From positions 1,674,001-1,738,000 of the forward strand of contig NZ_JARXOW010000001.1 in assembly GCF_030182585.1 (NCBI RefSeq): a DNA stretch of 64,000 nt, read 5' to 3'. The DNA is from Pedobacter faecalis. GTDB lineage: Bacteria; Bacteroidota; Bacteroidia; Sphingobacteriales; Sphingobacteriaceae. This document shows, piece after piece, positions 54,776 to 64,000 of the stretch. The first letter of the stretch is position 1. Each line of letters opens with the position of its first letter. Made by a program: the position numbers and the translations under genes. Under the pieces are notes generated by a model that was not told where the DNA came from, made no database searches, and saw nothing but the letters and a program-made list of their open reading frames with translations.

Positions 54776-55772
54776 AGCTTAACTGCTCGGTCAGCAGACG
54801 CATTTCTATGTGCGGTGAGTGCTTTTCATAGAGTACCGCGTAGACGGCCCGGCTGATAGGCATATCAACTTTATATTTTTTGTTGATGTGATGCATACAG
54901 TTGGCCGCATAATAGCCCTCGGCGATCATATTCATCTCCAGCTGGGCAGATTTTACGGTGTACCCTTTACCGATCATATTGCCGAAAGTCCGGTTACGGC
55001 TAAACTGTGAGTAGGCGGTAACCATCAAATCCCCAAGATAGGCCGACTCATTGATGTCTCTGGATATGGGATGTACGGCATCTACAAAGCGCTTGATTTC
55101 ACGTATGGCATTGGAAATAAGGACAGCTTGAAAATTGTCGCCATACCCAACACCGTGGCATATGCCACTGGCCACTGCATAAATATTCTTAAGCACAGCT
55201 GCATATTCGGTCCCAAAGATGTCGTCGGAAATGTTTGTCTTAATATAACGGGTCGAAACCAGGTCAGAAAACCGTGCGGCGAGGCTGGTATCCAAGCCTG
55301 CAATAGTCAGGTACGAGAGTTTTTCGAGGGCGACCTCTTCTGCGTGACAGGGCCCGCTTATAACCAGCAGGTCTTCATAAGGCACTCCGTACTTATGATG
55401 CAGGAATTCGCCGATGATCTGGTTTTCATCGGGCACGATGCCTTTGATAGCAGACACAATCTTCTTTCCCTGAAGCTGCTCCGCTTTGATTTCTGCAAGC
55501 GTATCTTTTAGGAAGGCCGCAGGCACATTGAGCACCACATAATCGGCACTGCCGATGATATCGCTCAGATCGGGGGATATGTTTTCCCCTGGGATCCTGA
55601 CCTCTACGGAACTTAGATAGTTTGGATTGTGTTTGTACTTCTGCAGGTGACAAATGGCGTCTGGATTGCGCATCCACCAGTAAATTTCCTTTTCTGTGAA
55701 GTTGTCTGACAGCATCTTAACGATTGCCGTAGCCCAGCTTCCGCCACCTACCATTGCAACTTTAGGCACCAT
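54774..55772 (-). CDS. gpsA: NAD(P)H-dependent glycerol-3-phosphate dehydrogenase
   Basis: A 332-residue cytoplasmic enzyme reducing dihydroxyacetone phosphate to sn-glycerol 3-phosphate for phospholipid synthesis. The dinucleotide-binding motif GGGSWATA is at residues 9-16; the substrate domain contains SGPCHAEEVAL, FGTEYAAVLKNIYAVASGI and the loop ESAYLGDLMVTAYSQFSRNR. Length and motifs are normal. It is convergent with the helicase gene and separated from the upstream efflux gene pair by a strong terminator. Confidence 0.95.
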   Translation of the reverse strand: MVPKVAMVGGGSWATAIVKMLSDNFTEKEIYWWMRNPDAICHLQKYKHNPNYLSSVEVRIPGENISPDLSDIIGSADYVVLNVPAAFLKDTLAEIKAEQLQGKKIVSAIKGIVPDENQIIGEFLHHKYGVPYEDLLVISGPCHAEEVALEKLSYLTIAGLDTSLAARFSDLVSTRYIKTNISDDIFGTEYAAVLKNIYAVASGICHGVGYGDNFQAVLISNAIREIKRFVDAVHPISRDINESAYLGDLMVTAYSQFSRNRTFGNMIGKGYTVKSAQLEMNMIAEGYYAANCMHHINKKYKVDMPISRAVYAVLYEKHSPHIEMRLLTEQLS

Positions 55773-55783
55773 ATTATATAAAT

Positions 55784-55815
55784 AAAAAACCCCGGTTCAT
55801 TGTTTTAACCCGGGG
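55784..55815 (-). terminator. Terminator of the TolC-HlyD operon
   Basis: On the minus strand, arms CCCCGG (55815-55810) and CCGGGG (55795-55790) enclose a 14-nt loop and are followed by TTTTTTA. It ends the operon 38 bp after the adaptor gene. Confidence 0.75.
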
Positions 55816-55852
55816 CAATTTACTTATTTAAAACGGATACGCGGAGCCGATT

Positions 55853-57196
55853 TTACTTAGGTTCGGCAAATAGCTGATCTTTAGTAGTTTTCTCGACCTT
55901 GTCTCCGTCTTTTAAACGGTTTTGAATAGCCGAGTACGGACCAGTAACGACCTCTTGCCCCGCCTTAAGTCCGGTTTTGACGATGATGTACTGATCGTCT
56001 TGTATGCCCGTGGTCACCGCTGTCTTCTTAATAGTTCCATTGCTGAGAATGTACACGAATTGTTTGATCGTCTTGTCGGTTAACCGTGTTTTCTGCTGGT
56101 CGCTATCGTTGTTATTTTCCTCTTTTCCTGGCTCATTCTTCTTTTTACCATCATCTGTAAATACCGCTTGTATGGGAATGGCCAGCCCTTTCAAAGACTC
56201 GCTTTCGATATCGACTGTAGCCGACAAACCCGGGCGAAAAGGTGAAGGCAGGTCTTTGGCACCCTGTTTCAGATTGCTGTACGACTCGGCCAGGATGCGG
56301 ACCTTCACAATGAAATTGGTAACCTGGTCGGTCGACGCAGCTGTACCCACATCTTTAGACGAGCTGGCGATTTCGGTAACCACTCCCTTGAACTTCTGAT
56401 CGGCAAATGCATCAACTTCAATGAGGGCATTATCGCCTACGTTAACCCTGTTGATATCGTTCTCGTTCACATCTACGTTAACTTCCATGGAAGAAAGGTT
56501 AGATATGCGCATGATCTCCGTTCCGGCCATTTGCGCAGTACCCAGGATACGGTCGCCCAGTTCTACGGAAAGTTTGGATATGACGCCATCGACCGGTGCA
56601 AAGATAGTTGCCTTGGCAAGGTTTGCACTGGCTTCCTGAACGTTTGCACTGGTTTGGGCCAACTGGAATCTGGCCGCGGTTACTTCCGCTTTGGACCGTT
56701 CCAGAGTAGCCTTGGCACTCAGATAGGCGGCTTTAGCCGCATCGAACTCAGACGCAGAGATCACCTTCTTACCGTGCAGTTCTACGTTTCTTTTATACGT
56801 AGCTTCTGCATTGGCGAAGTTTGCCTGATTTTGCTGTAAGGTTTGCTGTGCGGCAGCTACGCTTGCCCGTTGCGAACTGTTTAGTGCTATTGCACGGTCG
56901 TATCCAGATTGCAGGACGTCAGGCCTGACTTTGATGAGCAACTGGCCTTTCTTGACCACATCGCCCTCTTTCACGAGGAGTTCTGTAACCTCGCCGGAAA
57001 CTTCCGAACTTAGCTTCACCTCGGTTTCCGGCTGTATCTTACCGCTCGCAGTTACGGTTTCTATGACGGTTCTGACAGCAGCTTGCTCTGCTGTTACCTT
57101 TTCGATCTTCTTTCCGCCGATGAGACCGGCAAATTTAGCGGCTACGAGCAGTACCAGAATTGCACCTACTACGATCAATATGGTCTTTAATTTCAT
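55853..57196 (-). CDS. Efflux periplasmic adaptor (HlyD/MacA-like)
   Basis: A 447-residue membrane-fusion protein. An N-terminal membrane anchor (TILIVVGAILVLLVAAKFAGLIG) is followed by the biotinyl-lipoyl half (VTASGKIQPETEVKLSSEVS), a long coiled coil (about 100-200, SQRASVAAAQQTLQQNQANF), the second lipoyl half (IFAPVDGVISKLSVELGDRI) and a beta-barrel. The region about 355-375 holds a charged insertion (KKKNEPGKEENNNDSDQQK). It should link an inner-membrane pump to the TolC protein encoded upstream, but no pump gene is adjacent. Confidence 0.9.
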   Translation of the reverse strand: MKLKTILIVVGAILVLLVAAKFAGLIGGKKIEKVTAEQAAVRTVIETVTASGKIQPETEVKLSSEVSGEVTELLVKEGDVVKKGQLLIKVRPDVLQSGYDRAIALNSSQRASVAAAQQTLQQNQANFANAEATYKRNVELHGKKVISASEFDAAKAAYLSAKATLERSKAEVTAARFQLAQTSANVQEASANLAKATIFAPVDGVISKLSVELGDRILGTAQMAGTEIMRISNLSSMEVNVDVNENDINRVNVGDNALIEVDAFADQKFKGVVTEIASSSKDVGTAASTDQVTNFIVKVRILAESYSNLKQGAKDLPSPFRPGLSATVDIESESLKGLAIPIQAVFTDDGKKKNEPGKEENNNDSDQQKTRLTDKTIKQFVYILSNGTIKKTAVTTGIQDDQYIIVKTGLKAGQEVVTGPYSAIQNRLKDGDKVEKTTKDQLFAEPK

Positions 57197-57237
57197 TTTA
57201 TTGAGTATTTGTATTGTGTGTTAGGGTTGATATATGT

Positions 57238-58575
57238 TTAGAATGTGATCTGCTTACCAAGATAATAGTCGATGACCTTCGCCTTAAACAGCAAATCATA
57301 CCTGGCCCGGATCATATCGATCTCCGCACGGTTACGGTTTGTCTGCGCAGTACTAAAATCAAGAGAATTAACCAGGCCGACGTTATAGCGCTGCTCAATG
57401 ACGGCAAAGGACTCGCTTCGGGCATTAAATGTTTTAGTCGCTGACTCATAGGTGCTTCTGGCGCCTTTCAAATCGGCCACGGCTTGGTAGATTATCCGGT
57501 TGAGATTTATTTTGGTGAGCTCCTCATCAGTCTGCGACTGAAGGTAGTTGATCTGGGCTCTTTTAACATTCGACCTGACCTGGAACCCATTGAATATGGG
57601 AATGGATATGCTCATACCGATGCCCTTAGAGATATTATTTTCCAACTGGTCCCGGAAACTTTGGTTTTGCACTGCGGGAGGCAGATTGTAGTTGTAATTG
57701 TAGTAAGAGCCATAACTTCCGTTCATAGAAATCCGCGGATAATAGCTACCCTTGGCAATATCAATACCTTTTTCTGCCGCGAGGGTTTGAAGTTCGGCTA
57801 GCCTGATATCCGGAAAAAACTTGAGTGACTGGCTGTAAATTGACTCAGCATCGAAGGTCATTCCGGGCGCTGAAAACTCACTCAACGGAGGTGCCTGAAC
57901 ATTGTACTTAACGGACGAGGGCATGTTCATTAACTGAGCCAAAGTCAGGTAAGATATTGCCAGTGCATTTTCAGCTGTAGTTACATCGAGTTCGGATGTA
58001 GCCACAAGCGCTTTTGACTCTGCAATATCGGCCAGCGTCTTATTTCCAACATCAAAAAGCTCCTGCTGCTGTGCGAGTTGCTGTCTGGACACTTCGAGCT
58101 GCTGGGAGGCGGCACTAAGCCTGTCTTTGTTGAATAGTATATCCATGTAAGCCGTTACCACCTGCAAAAGCAAATCATTTTTTACCTTGTCGGTGTTGGC
58201 CTTACCCGCTTCGAGAAGGATTTTGTTCTGTCTGATCTGGTTCAGCTTGGCAAAGCCGGTAAAAACATCCACACTTGCTCCCAACCCGGGGCTGAAGCTG
58301 TAATTTTGGGTGTTTTCGTAGATACCCGTGTTACCGAAATTGTTACGTCCCCACCCCATATTCTGACTTAATGATGCATTTAGGGAAGGGTATAGCGCCA
58401 GTCTTGACTGCTGGAAGTTTTCGAAGGCCAGGTCTTCATTAAGCCTGGATTTCCTGATCTGCAGGTTATTATTAAGCGTCCTCTCGATGGCCTGCTGAAT
58501 GGTGATAACCTCCTGAGCGCGCGCCGTTGTTATAGTGGCTACCAATGCCAGGCATATGGGGATGAACTTCATCAT
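57238..58575 (-). CDS. TolC family outer-membrane efflux protein
   Basis: A 445-residue protein with a signal peptide (MMKFIPICLALVATITTARA) and two repeated halves of long alpha-helices with the family motifs ITIQQAIERTLNNNLQIRKS and YPSLNASLSQNMGWGRN in the first, GIDIAKGSYYPRISMNGSYG and INLNRIIYQAVADLKGARST in the second. It forms the trimeric channel-tunnel for export. It precedes the HlyD-type adaptor by 41 bp on the same transcript. Confidence 0.92.
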   Translation of the reverse strand: MMKFIPICLALVATITTARAQEVITIQQAIERTLNNNLQIRKSRLNEDLAFENFQQSRLALYPSLNASLSQNMGWGRNNFGNTGIYENTQNYSFSPGLGASVDVFTGFAKLNQIRQNKILLEAGKANTDKVKNDLLLQVVTAYMDILFNKDRLSAASQQLEVSRQQLAQQQELFDVGNKTLADIAESKALVATSELDVTTAENALAISYLTLAQLMNMPSSVKYNVQAPPLSEFSAPGMTFDAESIYSQSLKFFPDIRLAELQTLAAEKGIDIAKGSYYPRISMNGSYGSYYNYNYNLPPAVQNQSFRDQLENNISKGIGMSISIPIFNGFQVRSNVKRAQINYLQSQTDEELTKINLNRIIYQAVADLKGARSTYESATKTFNARSESFAVIEQRYNVGLVNSLDFSTAQTNRNRAEIDMIRARYDLLFKAKVIDYYLGKQITF

Positions 58576-58639
58576 AGTTAACTTTTCACAATATTAATTA
58601 TAAACAACCGAATCATTTGAATTTTATCTAAGTTTGGCT

Positions 58640-59257
58640 ATGTACCTGATTAAATCGCCCCGCCTGCTTAAGTGGTATTACCCTGAGTTGACCTGGCACA
58701 TGGAGCGCACTGATAAGGTTATATATCTGACCTTTGACGACGGACCCATACCGGATGTTACACCCTTTGTGCTAAAAACCTTACGGATGTTTGAGGCCAA
58801 AGCGACTTTTTTCTGTATTGGCGACAATGTCCGGAAGTATCCGGAAATATTCAGCGCCTTGAAAGATGAGGGGCACAGTATTGGCAATCACACCTTTAAT
58901 CATTTGAAAGGCTGGAAGACGCATGACAAGATATATCTGGAGAATTTTGAGTTATGCCAGGAAATCACGGGCACAGAGCTGTTCAGACCCCCGTACGGAC
59001 GCATCAGGAAGTCTCAGATTGCGGAAATCAAGCGCCGCTACCCTAACTTGAAGGTTGTTATGTGGGATGTTCTTAGCGGCGACTTTGACTTGCAACTTTC
59101 GCCGGTGAAATGCCTCAACAATGTTTTAACACATACTGAAAACGGTTCCATTGTCGTGTTCCACGACAGCCAGAAAGCGTTTGACAGACTAAAATACGCG
59201 CTGCCTAAAACGCTGGAACATTTTGCTGCGCAAGGTTACACCTTCCGGGCCCTTTGA
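58640..59257 (+). CDS. Polysaccharide deacetylase family protein
   Basis: A 205-residue NodB-type enzyme. The ATG at 58640 is chosen over a TTG two codons upstream. The conserved blocks are LTFDDGP (metal Asp), SIGNHTFNH (two His), RPPYG and VVFHDSQKAF; all metal-binding residues of the family are present. No signal peptide is visible, and the length fits the short cytoplasmic or membrane-associated forms. It removes acetyl groups from N-acetylglucosamine-containing polymers; the substrate is unknown. Confidence 0.9.
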   Translation: MYLIKSPRLLKWYYPELTWHMERTDKVIYLTFDDGPIPDVTPFVLKTLRMFEAKATFFCIGDNVRKYPEIFSALKDEGHSIGNHTFNHLKGWKTHDKIYLENFELCQEITGTELFRPPYGRIRKSQIAEIKRRYPNLKVVMWDVLSGDFDLQLSPVKCLNNVLTHTENGSIVVFHDSQKAFDRLKYALPKTLEHFAAQGYTFRAL

Positions 59258-59390
59258 TGCACGGAACGACGGAAAACAGCCTATTTAGAAGAAGTATAAA
59301 TAATATTATGATGTGTGGATGATAAGGGCGGCCTGTTTTTTTTTGTAAATTCGCGATATATAATATACTTACCTTTAATACATATTCTTA

Positions 59391-61667
59391 ATGGCTTTTG
59401 ATATAGAAATGATCAAGAAGGTGTATGCAAACTTCGGTCCCCGTGTGGAAGCAGCCCGTAAGTTAGTAGGCAGACCTTTAACACTTTCAGAAAAAATACT
59501 TTACGCCCATCTTTGGGAAGGACATGCAGGCGCCCCTTATAAGCGTGGTGCCGACTATGTGGATTTTGCCCCTGACCGTGTTGCCATGCAAGATGCGACT
59601 GCCCAGATGGCTTTGCTGCAGTTTATGCAGGCGGGCCGACCAGAGGTGGCAGTTCCTTCTACGGTGCATTGTGATCACCTGATTACGGCAAAGAATGGTG
59701 CTGAATTTGACCTTCCGGCCGCAAATACAGAAAGCCGGGAAGTATTCGATTTCCTTGCTTCGGTTTCAAATAAATATGGCATTGGCTTCTGGAAACCAGG
59801 TGCAGGTATCATACACCAGGTTGTTCTGGAGAATTATGCCTTCCCTGGCGGAATGATGATTGGTACTGACTCCCATACCGTTAACGCGGGTGGATTGGGT
59901 ATGGTTGCCATTGGTGTTGGTGGTGCTGATGCATGTGATGTGATGGCTGGCCTGCCCTGGGAGCTAAAATTCCCTAAACTTATTGGTGTAAAGCTGACCG
60001 GAAAATTAAACGGATGGACCTCTGCAAAAGACGTGATCCTGAAGGTTGCAGGTATTCTTACTGTTAAAGGTGGTACCGGAGCAATCGTTGAATACTTTGG
60101 CGAAGGTGCTACAAATATGAGCTGTACGGGCAAAGGTACCATTTGCAATATGGGTGCTGAGATTGGTGCGACTACATCGACTTTCGGTTATGATGAGAGC
60201 ATGGAGCGTTATCTGCGGGCGACCAACAGGGCCGACGTTGCTGATGCAGCCAATGCGATCAAAGAGTACCTGACCGGAGATCCTGAAGTTTATGCTGATC
60301 CTGAAAAATATTTCGATCAACTGATTGAAATCAATTTGTCTGAGCTTGAACCTTATCTTAACGGTCCGTTTACTCCTGATCTGGCCACCCCTATTTCTAA
60401 AATGAAGGAAGTTGCCCAAGCGAACGACTGGCCACTTAAGGTGGAATGGGGACTGATCGGTTCGTGTACGAATTCATCTTATGAAGACTTATCCAGAGCT
60501 GCTTCTATTGCCAAACAAGCCATAGATAAGGGCTTGACCACCAAGGCGGAGTTTGGTATTAATCCAGGCTCCGAGCAAGTTCGTTATACGGCAGATCGCG
60601 ACGGTCTGCTTGGTACTTTTAAAGACCTGAACGCAACGATCTTCACAAATGCCTGTGGCCCTTGTATTGGCATGTGGGATCGCGTTGGCGCTGAAAAACA
60701 GGAGAAGAATACGATTGTACATTCCTTTAACAGGAACTTTGCAAAACGTGCCGATGGCAACCCTAATACATTTGCTTTTGTCACATCGCCGGAAATTGTT
60801 GCCGCTATCGCCATAGCTGGTGATCTTGGCTTTAACCCGCTTACAGATACGCTGACCAACAGCGCCGGCGAGCAGGTGAAACTTGATCCGCCTAAGGGTG
60901 ATGAATTGCCGGTAAACGGTTATGCTGTGGAAGATGCGGGCTATCAGGCCCCGGCGGAAGACGGAAGTCATGTTCAGGTGATCGTATCACCTACCTCGCA
61001 CCGTTTGCAACTGCTTGATCCTTTTGCTGCGTGGGAGGGTACAGACCTTAAGGGACTTAGATTGCTTATTAAAGCGAAAGGCAAGTGTACCACCGACCAT
61101 ATTTCAATGGCCGGACCTTGGTTGAAGTTCCGCGGACACCTTGACAATATTTCAAACAACATGCTGATTGGCGCGGTAAACTATTATAACGAGAAGACAG
61201 ATTTCGTTAAAAATGCGCTTACAGGCGAATACGGACCGGTACCTGCAACACAACGTGCTTATAAGGCTGCCGGCATAGGATCTATTGTAGTTGGCGACGA
61301 GAACTATGGTGAAGGTTCTAGCCGTGAACATGCCGCTATGGAGCCGCGCCATCTTGGTGTTCGCGCTGTGCTTGTGAAGTCATTTGCCCGTATCCATGAA
61401 ACGAATCTTAAGAAGCAGGGTATGCTTGCGCTGACTTTCGCTGATAAGGATGATTATGACAGAATTTTCGAAGATGACGTTGTTGACATCGTGGGGCTGA
61501 CCTCGTTTGCGCCTAATACTCCGCTGACTTTGGTATTAAACCATGCAGATGGAAGCAAGGAAGAGATTGTAGTGAATCATAGCTACAATGCGCAGCAAAT
61601 TGAATGGTTTAAAGCTGGCGGAGCGCTAAACATCATTCGCCGGGAGGCGGCTGCAAAAAATGCTTAG
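59391..61667 (+). CDS. Aconitate hydratase (mitochondrial type)
   Basis: A 758-residue 4Fe-4S enzyme that interconverts citrate and isocitrate in the TCA cycle. The cluster cysteines are in [12 protein letters not shown] and in ACGPCIGMW; other family stretches are [24 protein letters not shown] and, in the swivel domain, [15 protein letters not shown]. The length and motif layout are those of mitochondrial-type aconitase, not of the 890-residue AcnA or of AcnB. The 133-bp upstream gap has AT-rich sequence with a possible -7 element (TACCTTTA at 59370-59377). A strong terminator follows. Confidence 0.96.
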   Translation: MAFDIEMIKKVYANFGPRVEAARKLVGRPLTLSEKILYAHLWEGHAGAPYKRGADYVDFAPDRVAMQDATAQMALLQFMQAGRPEVAVPSTVHCDHLITAKNGAEFDLPAANTESREVFDFLASVSNKYGIGFWKPGAGIIHQVVLENYAFPGGMMIGTDSHTVNAGGLGMVAIGVGGADACDVMAGLPWELKFPKLIGVKLTGKLNGWTSAKDVILKVAGILTVKGGTGAIVEYFGEGATNMSCTGKGTICNMGAEIGATTSTFGYDESMERYLRATNRADVADAANAIKEYLTGDPEVYADPEKYFDQLIEINLSELEPYLNGPFTPDLATPISKMKEVAQANDWPLKVEWGLIGSCTNSSYEDLSRAASIAKQAIDKGLTTKAEFGINPGSEQVRYTADRDGLLGTFKDLNATIFTNACGPCIGMWDRVGAEKQEKNTIVHSFNRNFAKRADGNPNTFAFVTSPEIVAAIAIAGDLGFNPLTDTLTNSAGEQVKLDPPKGDELPVNGYAVEDAGYQAPAEDGSHVQVIVSPTSHRLQLLDPFAAWEGTDLKGLRLLIKAKGKCTTDHISMAGPWLKFRGHLDNISNNMLIGAVNYYNEKTDFVKNALTGEYGPVPATQRAYKAAGIGSIVVGDENYGEGSSREHAAMEPRHLGVRAVLVKSFARIHETNLKKQGMLALTFADKDDYDRIFEDDVVDIVGLTSFAPNTPLTLVLNHADGSKEEIVVNHSYNAQQIEWFKAGGALNIIRREAAAKNA

Positions 61668-61686
61668 CCTGTAAAAGCGATATAGG

Positions 61687-61716
61687 AAAGCTCCCCGGTT
61701 GGGGAGCTTTTTTATT
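61687..61716. terminator. Intrinsic terminator after aconitase
   Basis: Perfect 10-bp arms AAAGCTCCCC (61687-61696) and GGGGAGCTTT (61701-61710), loop GGTT, then TTTATTTT. It ends the aconitase gene; the left A-rich arm also gives a U-tract for the convergent MutS-like gene. Confidence 0.9.
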
Positions 61717-63523
61717 TTATACTGAGTCCGATTTCCTTAAGAAGGATAGCTGCGTTGAAGGTGGTACATGGACCTTGTTTTAACAGGTAGTCAAATTGCA
61801 TTTGTCCGTCATGGATCTGAATGTCGAAGTGGTAGTTTCGCACCTTGTCAGGATGGCTGTCCTCCATCTCTGACAATTGCAGATCGTGGGTAGCGAAAAG
61901 TGTTGGTGTTTGCTGACTAAGTAACTTTTCTATAAAGACCTTTGATCCCATGTATTTATCACGACTATTTGTTCCCCGCAGCATTTCGTCGACCAGCACT
62001 AGCGAATCGGAGGATTCAGAGGTCGCTTTCAGAATAGCCTTGAGCCGGTTGAGTTCGGCCTTAAAAGTGGAGGTCTGATCGTTGAGGGAATCTTTGATCC
62101 GCATATAAGACAGGATTTGAAAAATAGAACAGGACATATTTGCAGCACATACTGGCGCACCAGTGTAAGCAAGTACAAGATTGACCCCGATGGTACGCAA
62201 AAAAGTACTCTTGCCAGCCATATTTGACCCGGTAATGATGTCGGTAGTTGGAAGCGGAGCAAAGGCATAAGTATTGGTTACCCGCAGCGTCTCGGGAATA
62301 AGCGGGTGGCCCAGTTGTGTTGCCGAAAGGGTGAAAGATGGTTTTATGTCAGGAAAATTCCAGTGGGGTTGATTGAATGACAAGGTCGCAAAGGAGATCA
62401 GCTCTTCAAATTGCCCAACCCGGTCGAGGCCTCGCAACAGATCGTCGGCCGAACTTTCATACCACCGGGCCAGACGGAGCGAACACCGGAGGTCCCATAT
62501 AAGGAAAAGGCTTAAAAACGGGGCAAGTAGAAAGTTCAGCCTTGCATCAAAATCGCGAATGATTGCGCCCAGACGTCTGATGTCTGCACTTAGCTCCGAG
62601 CTATGCTGTTTACTATAAAAGCTCCTGATATAGCCACTTTGCCAACGGAACTTCTCAGTCCACCGGATGGTATCCGCAAAGTGTTCGAGGAGACCAGCAC
62701 TTTGACCAAACCCAAGGTAAAGCCTGTTGACCCGGCCGATCTGAGACACGGTTACCACCGCATTAACAACTGCTGTCAATCCGAATACATTCCAATACAA
62801 ACCGCCTTGCCATAGTGCGGCTATCAGGAGCGCAAACATGACATATGGCATTAAAAGAACATAAGGGCGCATCCACCCGGCCCTGGTGAACGTCAGCTGT
62901 CCGGCAAGCTGGTGACCAAGCTTTTCTTGAATCTGCTGCATTTTAACGCCATCGTGCTGGTGCAGTAGCGCCCGGAATTGGAAGGTCTCGTTGATCCGTT
63001 CCCGAAGTTCACGTATAGCTTCCTGACGTTGCAGAATGTACACAGCAGGTGCCGGAGCTCCAAGAGATTGACCAAGCAGGCTAAGACCTTGGCTTGTGTT
63101 GCAGCGGTTGACCATGGCGTATAACGAGCCGGGCCCATAGATGTCTAGATCGGACGCATACGAATGAGATTCATCGTCGAACACGCTTCCATCCGGGTAT
63201 CCGTTTGCATGAGTTTCCAGCGCTTTTATCTCATTTTGATATACCCATAGCAACTTGTCGGCATACACTTTTGCTTCAGTTTTTCGACCCTGCATTTTAA
63301 CGAGTACCAGAAACCCTACAACTGGCACTAAGAGCAAAATGACGAAAATCCAGGAAAACCCCAGGTTGATCATTGTCGCAACAATGATGATTTCGACGAT
63401 GAAACTGCCCAGCCGGGCCAGTGAAATCCTGTTCAAACTTCTTTGCAGCTTTTGTGCCGTGGATTGCTGCTGATCTGCCAGCTGCCTGTAGTACGCCAAA
63501 ATATCGGCTTTTGTTCTACGCAT
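61712..63523 (-). CDS. Membrane-anchored MutS-family ATPase
   Basis: A 603-residue protein. Two pairs of membrane helices are visible (about 37-75, LGSFIVEIIIVATMINLGFS; and about 220-262, YVLLMPYVMFALLIAALWQG). The C-terminal 200 residues are the MutS ATPase with Walker A GSNMAGKSTFLRTIG, VLVDEMLRGTNSRDK and LFATHDLQLSEM. The mismatch-recognition and connector domains of true MutS are missing, so it is not the repair protein itself. Related proteins in Bacteroidota have no proven function. Confidence 0.85.
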   Translation of the reverse strand: MRRTKADILAYYRQLADQQQSTAQKLQRSLNRISLARLGSFIVEIIIVATMINLGFSWIFVILLLVPVVGFLVLVKMQGRKTEAKVYADKLLWVYQNEIKALETHANGYPDGSVFDDESHSYASDLDIYGPGSLYAMVNRCNTSQGLSLLGQSLGAPAPAVYILQRQEAIRELRERINETFQFRALLHQHDGVKMQQIQEKLGHQLAGQLTFTRAGWMRPYVLLMPYVMFALLIAALWQGGLYWNVFGLTAVVNAVVTVSQIGRVNRLYLGFGQSAGLLEHFADTIRWTEKFRWQSGYIRSFYSKQHSSELSADIRRLGAIIRDFDARLNFLLAPFLSLFLIWDLRCSLRLARWYESSADDLLRGLDRVGQFEELISFATLSFNQPHWNFPDIKPSFTLSATQLGHPLIPETLRVTNTYAFAPLPTTDIITGSNMAGKSTFLRTIGVNLVLAYTGAPVCAANMSCSIFQILSYMRIKDSLNDQTSTFKAELNRLKAILKATSESSDSLVLVDEMLRGTNSRDKYMGSKVFIEKLLSQQTPTLFATHDLQLSEMEDSHPDKVRNYHFDIQIHDGQMQFDYLLKQGPCTTFNAAILLKEIGLSIK

Positions 63524-63539
63524 TTTTAGCTTATTTTTC

Positions 63540-63547
63540 TATGTTTG
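63540..63547 (+). promoter_or_regulatory. Candidate -7 element of rlmH
   Basis: TATGTTTG matches TAnnTTTG, 37 bp before the ATG at 63585. No well-spaced TTG was found. Confidence 0.4.
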
Positions 63548-63584
63548 ATAAATATAGAAATTTGAATAGAACCCAGGATATCAG

Positions 63585-64000
63585 ATGAGGATTACCCTGC
63601 TTATTATAGGAAAAACGGAAGAAAAATATCTGATTGAGGGCATTGAAAAGTACCTGAACCGGCTGAAGCATTACGTTAACTTCAATGTGCGTATGATACC
63701 GGAAATTAAAAATACAAAGAGCCTGAACGAATCACAGCAAAAAAGTAAGGAGGCTGAATTACTGCTTAAACAGATCGGCACCTCCGATACGGTAGTCCTT
63801 CTGGATGAGCGTGGGAAAAAGTATACGTCGGTCCAATTTTCAAATTATTTGAACAAACAACTTATCGGAAGTGTTCAACATCTGATATTTGTGATCGGCG
63901 GGCCGTATGGGTTTGATGAGGCATTGTACAGACGGGCGAATAGCAGCCTTTCACTGTCAGACATGACGTTTTCCCATCAGATGGTCAGGTTGTTTTTTGT
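63585..64000 (+). CDS. rlmH: 23S rRNA (pseudouridine1915-N3)-methyltransferase, N-terminal part
   Basis: From the ATG at 63585 the frame stays open to the window end (138 codons of about 157), starting MRITLLIIGKTEEKYLIEGI. The SPOUT-fold signature VVLLDERGKKYTS and the SAM-binding knot segment LIFVIGGPYGFDEAL are present, as is SLSDMTFSHQMVRLFF. It methylates pseudouridine 1915 in helix 69 of 23S rRNA. The last residues and stop lie beyond the window. Confidence 0.95.
   Translation, partial: MRITLLIIGKTEEKYLIEGIEKYLNRLKHYVNFNVRMIPEIKNTKSLNESQQKSKEAELLLKQIGTSDTVVLLDERGKKYTSVQFSNYLNKQLIGSVQHLIFVIGGPYGFDEALYRRANSSLSLSDMTFSHQMVRLFF

Noticed and set aside
58629..58636. TAAGTTTG directly before the polysaccharide deacetylase start
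   Set aside because: It matches the -7 consensus, but the transcript would begin at or after the ATG; no good -33 element exists.

Overview
The window looks like a chromosomal segment of a Bacteroidota bacterium, most likely Sphingobacteriaceae (Pedobacter-like). The evidence is two SusC/SusD outer-membrane uptake loci, each with its own ECF sigma factor and FecR anti-sigma factor, repeated TlpA/DUF4369 thioredoxin proteins, PorT-like small beta-barrels, DUF4293 and DUF4112 proteins, an RlmH gene, and several promoter boxes of the Bacteroidota type (TAnnTTTG, sometimes with an upstream TTG). The family placement is inferred from gene content, not from a marker search.

Layout. 0-5 kb: the end of a glutamate synthase-like gene, a GreA/GreB-type factor, a large secreted thioredoxin protein and a secreted protein of unknown function with propeller-like motifs. 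5-10.5 kb: a stress block with a YciF-like ferritin-fold protein and a KatE-type catalase, an ankyrin-repeat gene convergent to the catalase, a small beta-barrel, a DUF2892-SRPBCC membrane protein and a DUF4112 protein. 10.6-17 kb: mixed single genes (YdeI, an MdtD-like MFS exporter, a beta-barrel, a GT2 glycosyltransferase, YjdM, NIPSNAP). 17.2-30 kb, plus strand: sigma, FecR, SusC, SusD and TlpA, followed with short gaps by gluconokinase, glucose-1-dehydrogenase-like SDR, an LLM flavin oxidoreductase and a PatB/MalY lyase. 30.2-40.2 kb, minus strand: a second sigma-FecR-SusC-SusD-TlpA-TlpA-hypothetical locus that converges on the first. 40.3-46 kb: a carbohydrate block with an MGH1-like hydrolase, a GH2 beta-galactosidase-like enzyme and a LacI regulator. 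46.3-49.5 kb: a disturbed region with an intergenic repeat, a gene remnant, a PAS protein, a frameshifted MBL-fold hydrolase and a zinc alcohol dehydrogenase with an internal deletion. 49.7-64 kb: mostly housekeeping (ABC exporter, TruA, DUF4293, DEAD-box helicase, GpsA, HlyD/TolC efflux pair, polysaccharide deacetylase, aconitase, MutS-like ATPase, start of RlmH).

How the genes work together. The two uptake loci follow the FecIR-type design: a SusC receptor with an N-terminal STN domain is expected to signal through FecR to the ECF sigma factor, which then drives its own operon. The gluconate/glucose genes behind the first locus suggest, but do not prove, a sugar-related role. The GH2, MGH1-like and LacI genes form a compact sugar-degrading unit.

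No CRISPR array, prophage, insertion sequence, rRNA or tRNA gene was seen. The most unusual feature is a 126-bp sequence present twice in the same orientation (30041-30166 and 46503-46628), 118 of 126 bases identical, with imperfect inverted ends, located once at the meeting point of the two Sus operons and once beside the degraded region. I did not find a convincing new defence or biosynthetic system; the candidates offered are this repeat family, an 11-nt tandem repeat with a long hairpin, the catalase-ankyrin-YciF grouping, and the local gene decay.
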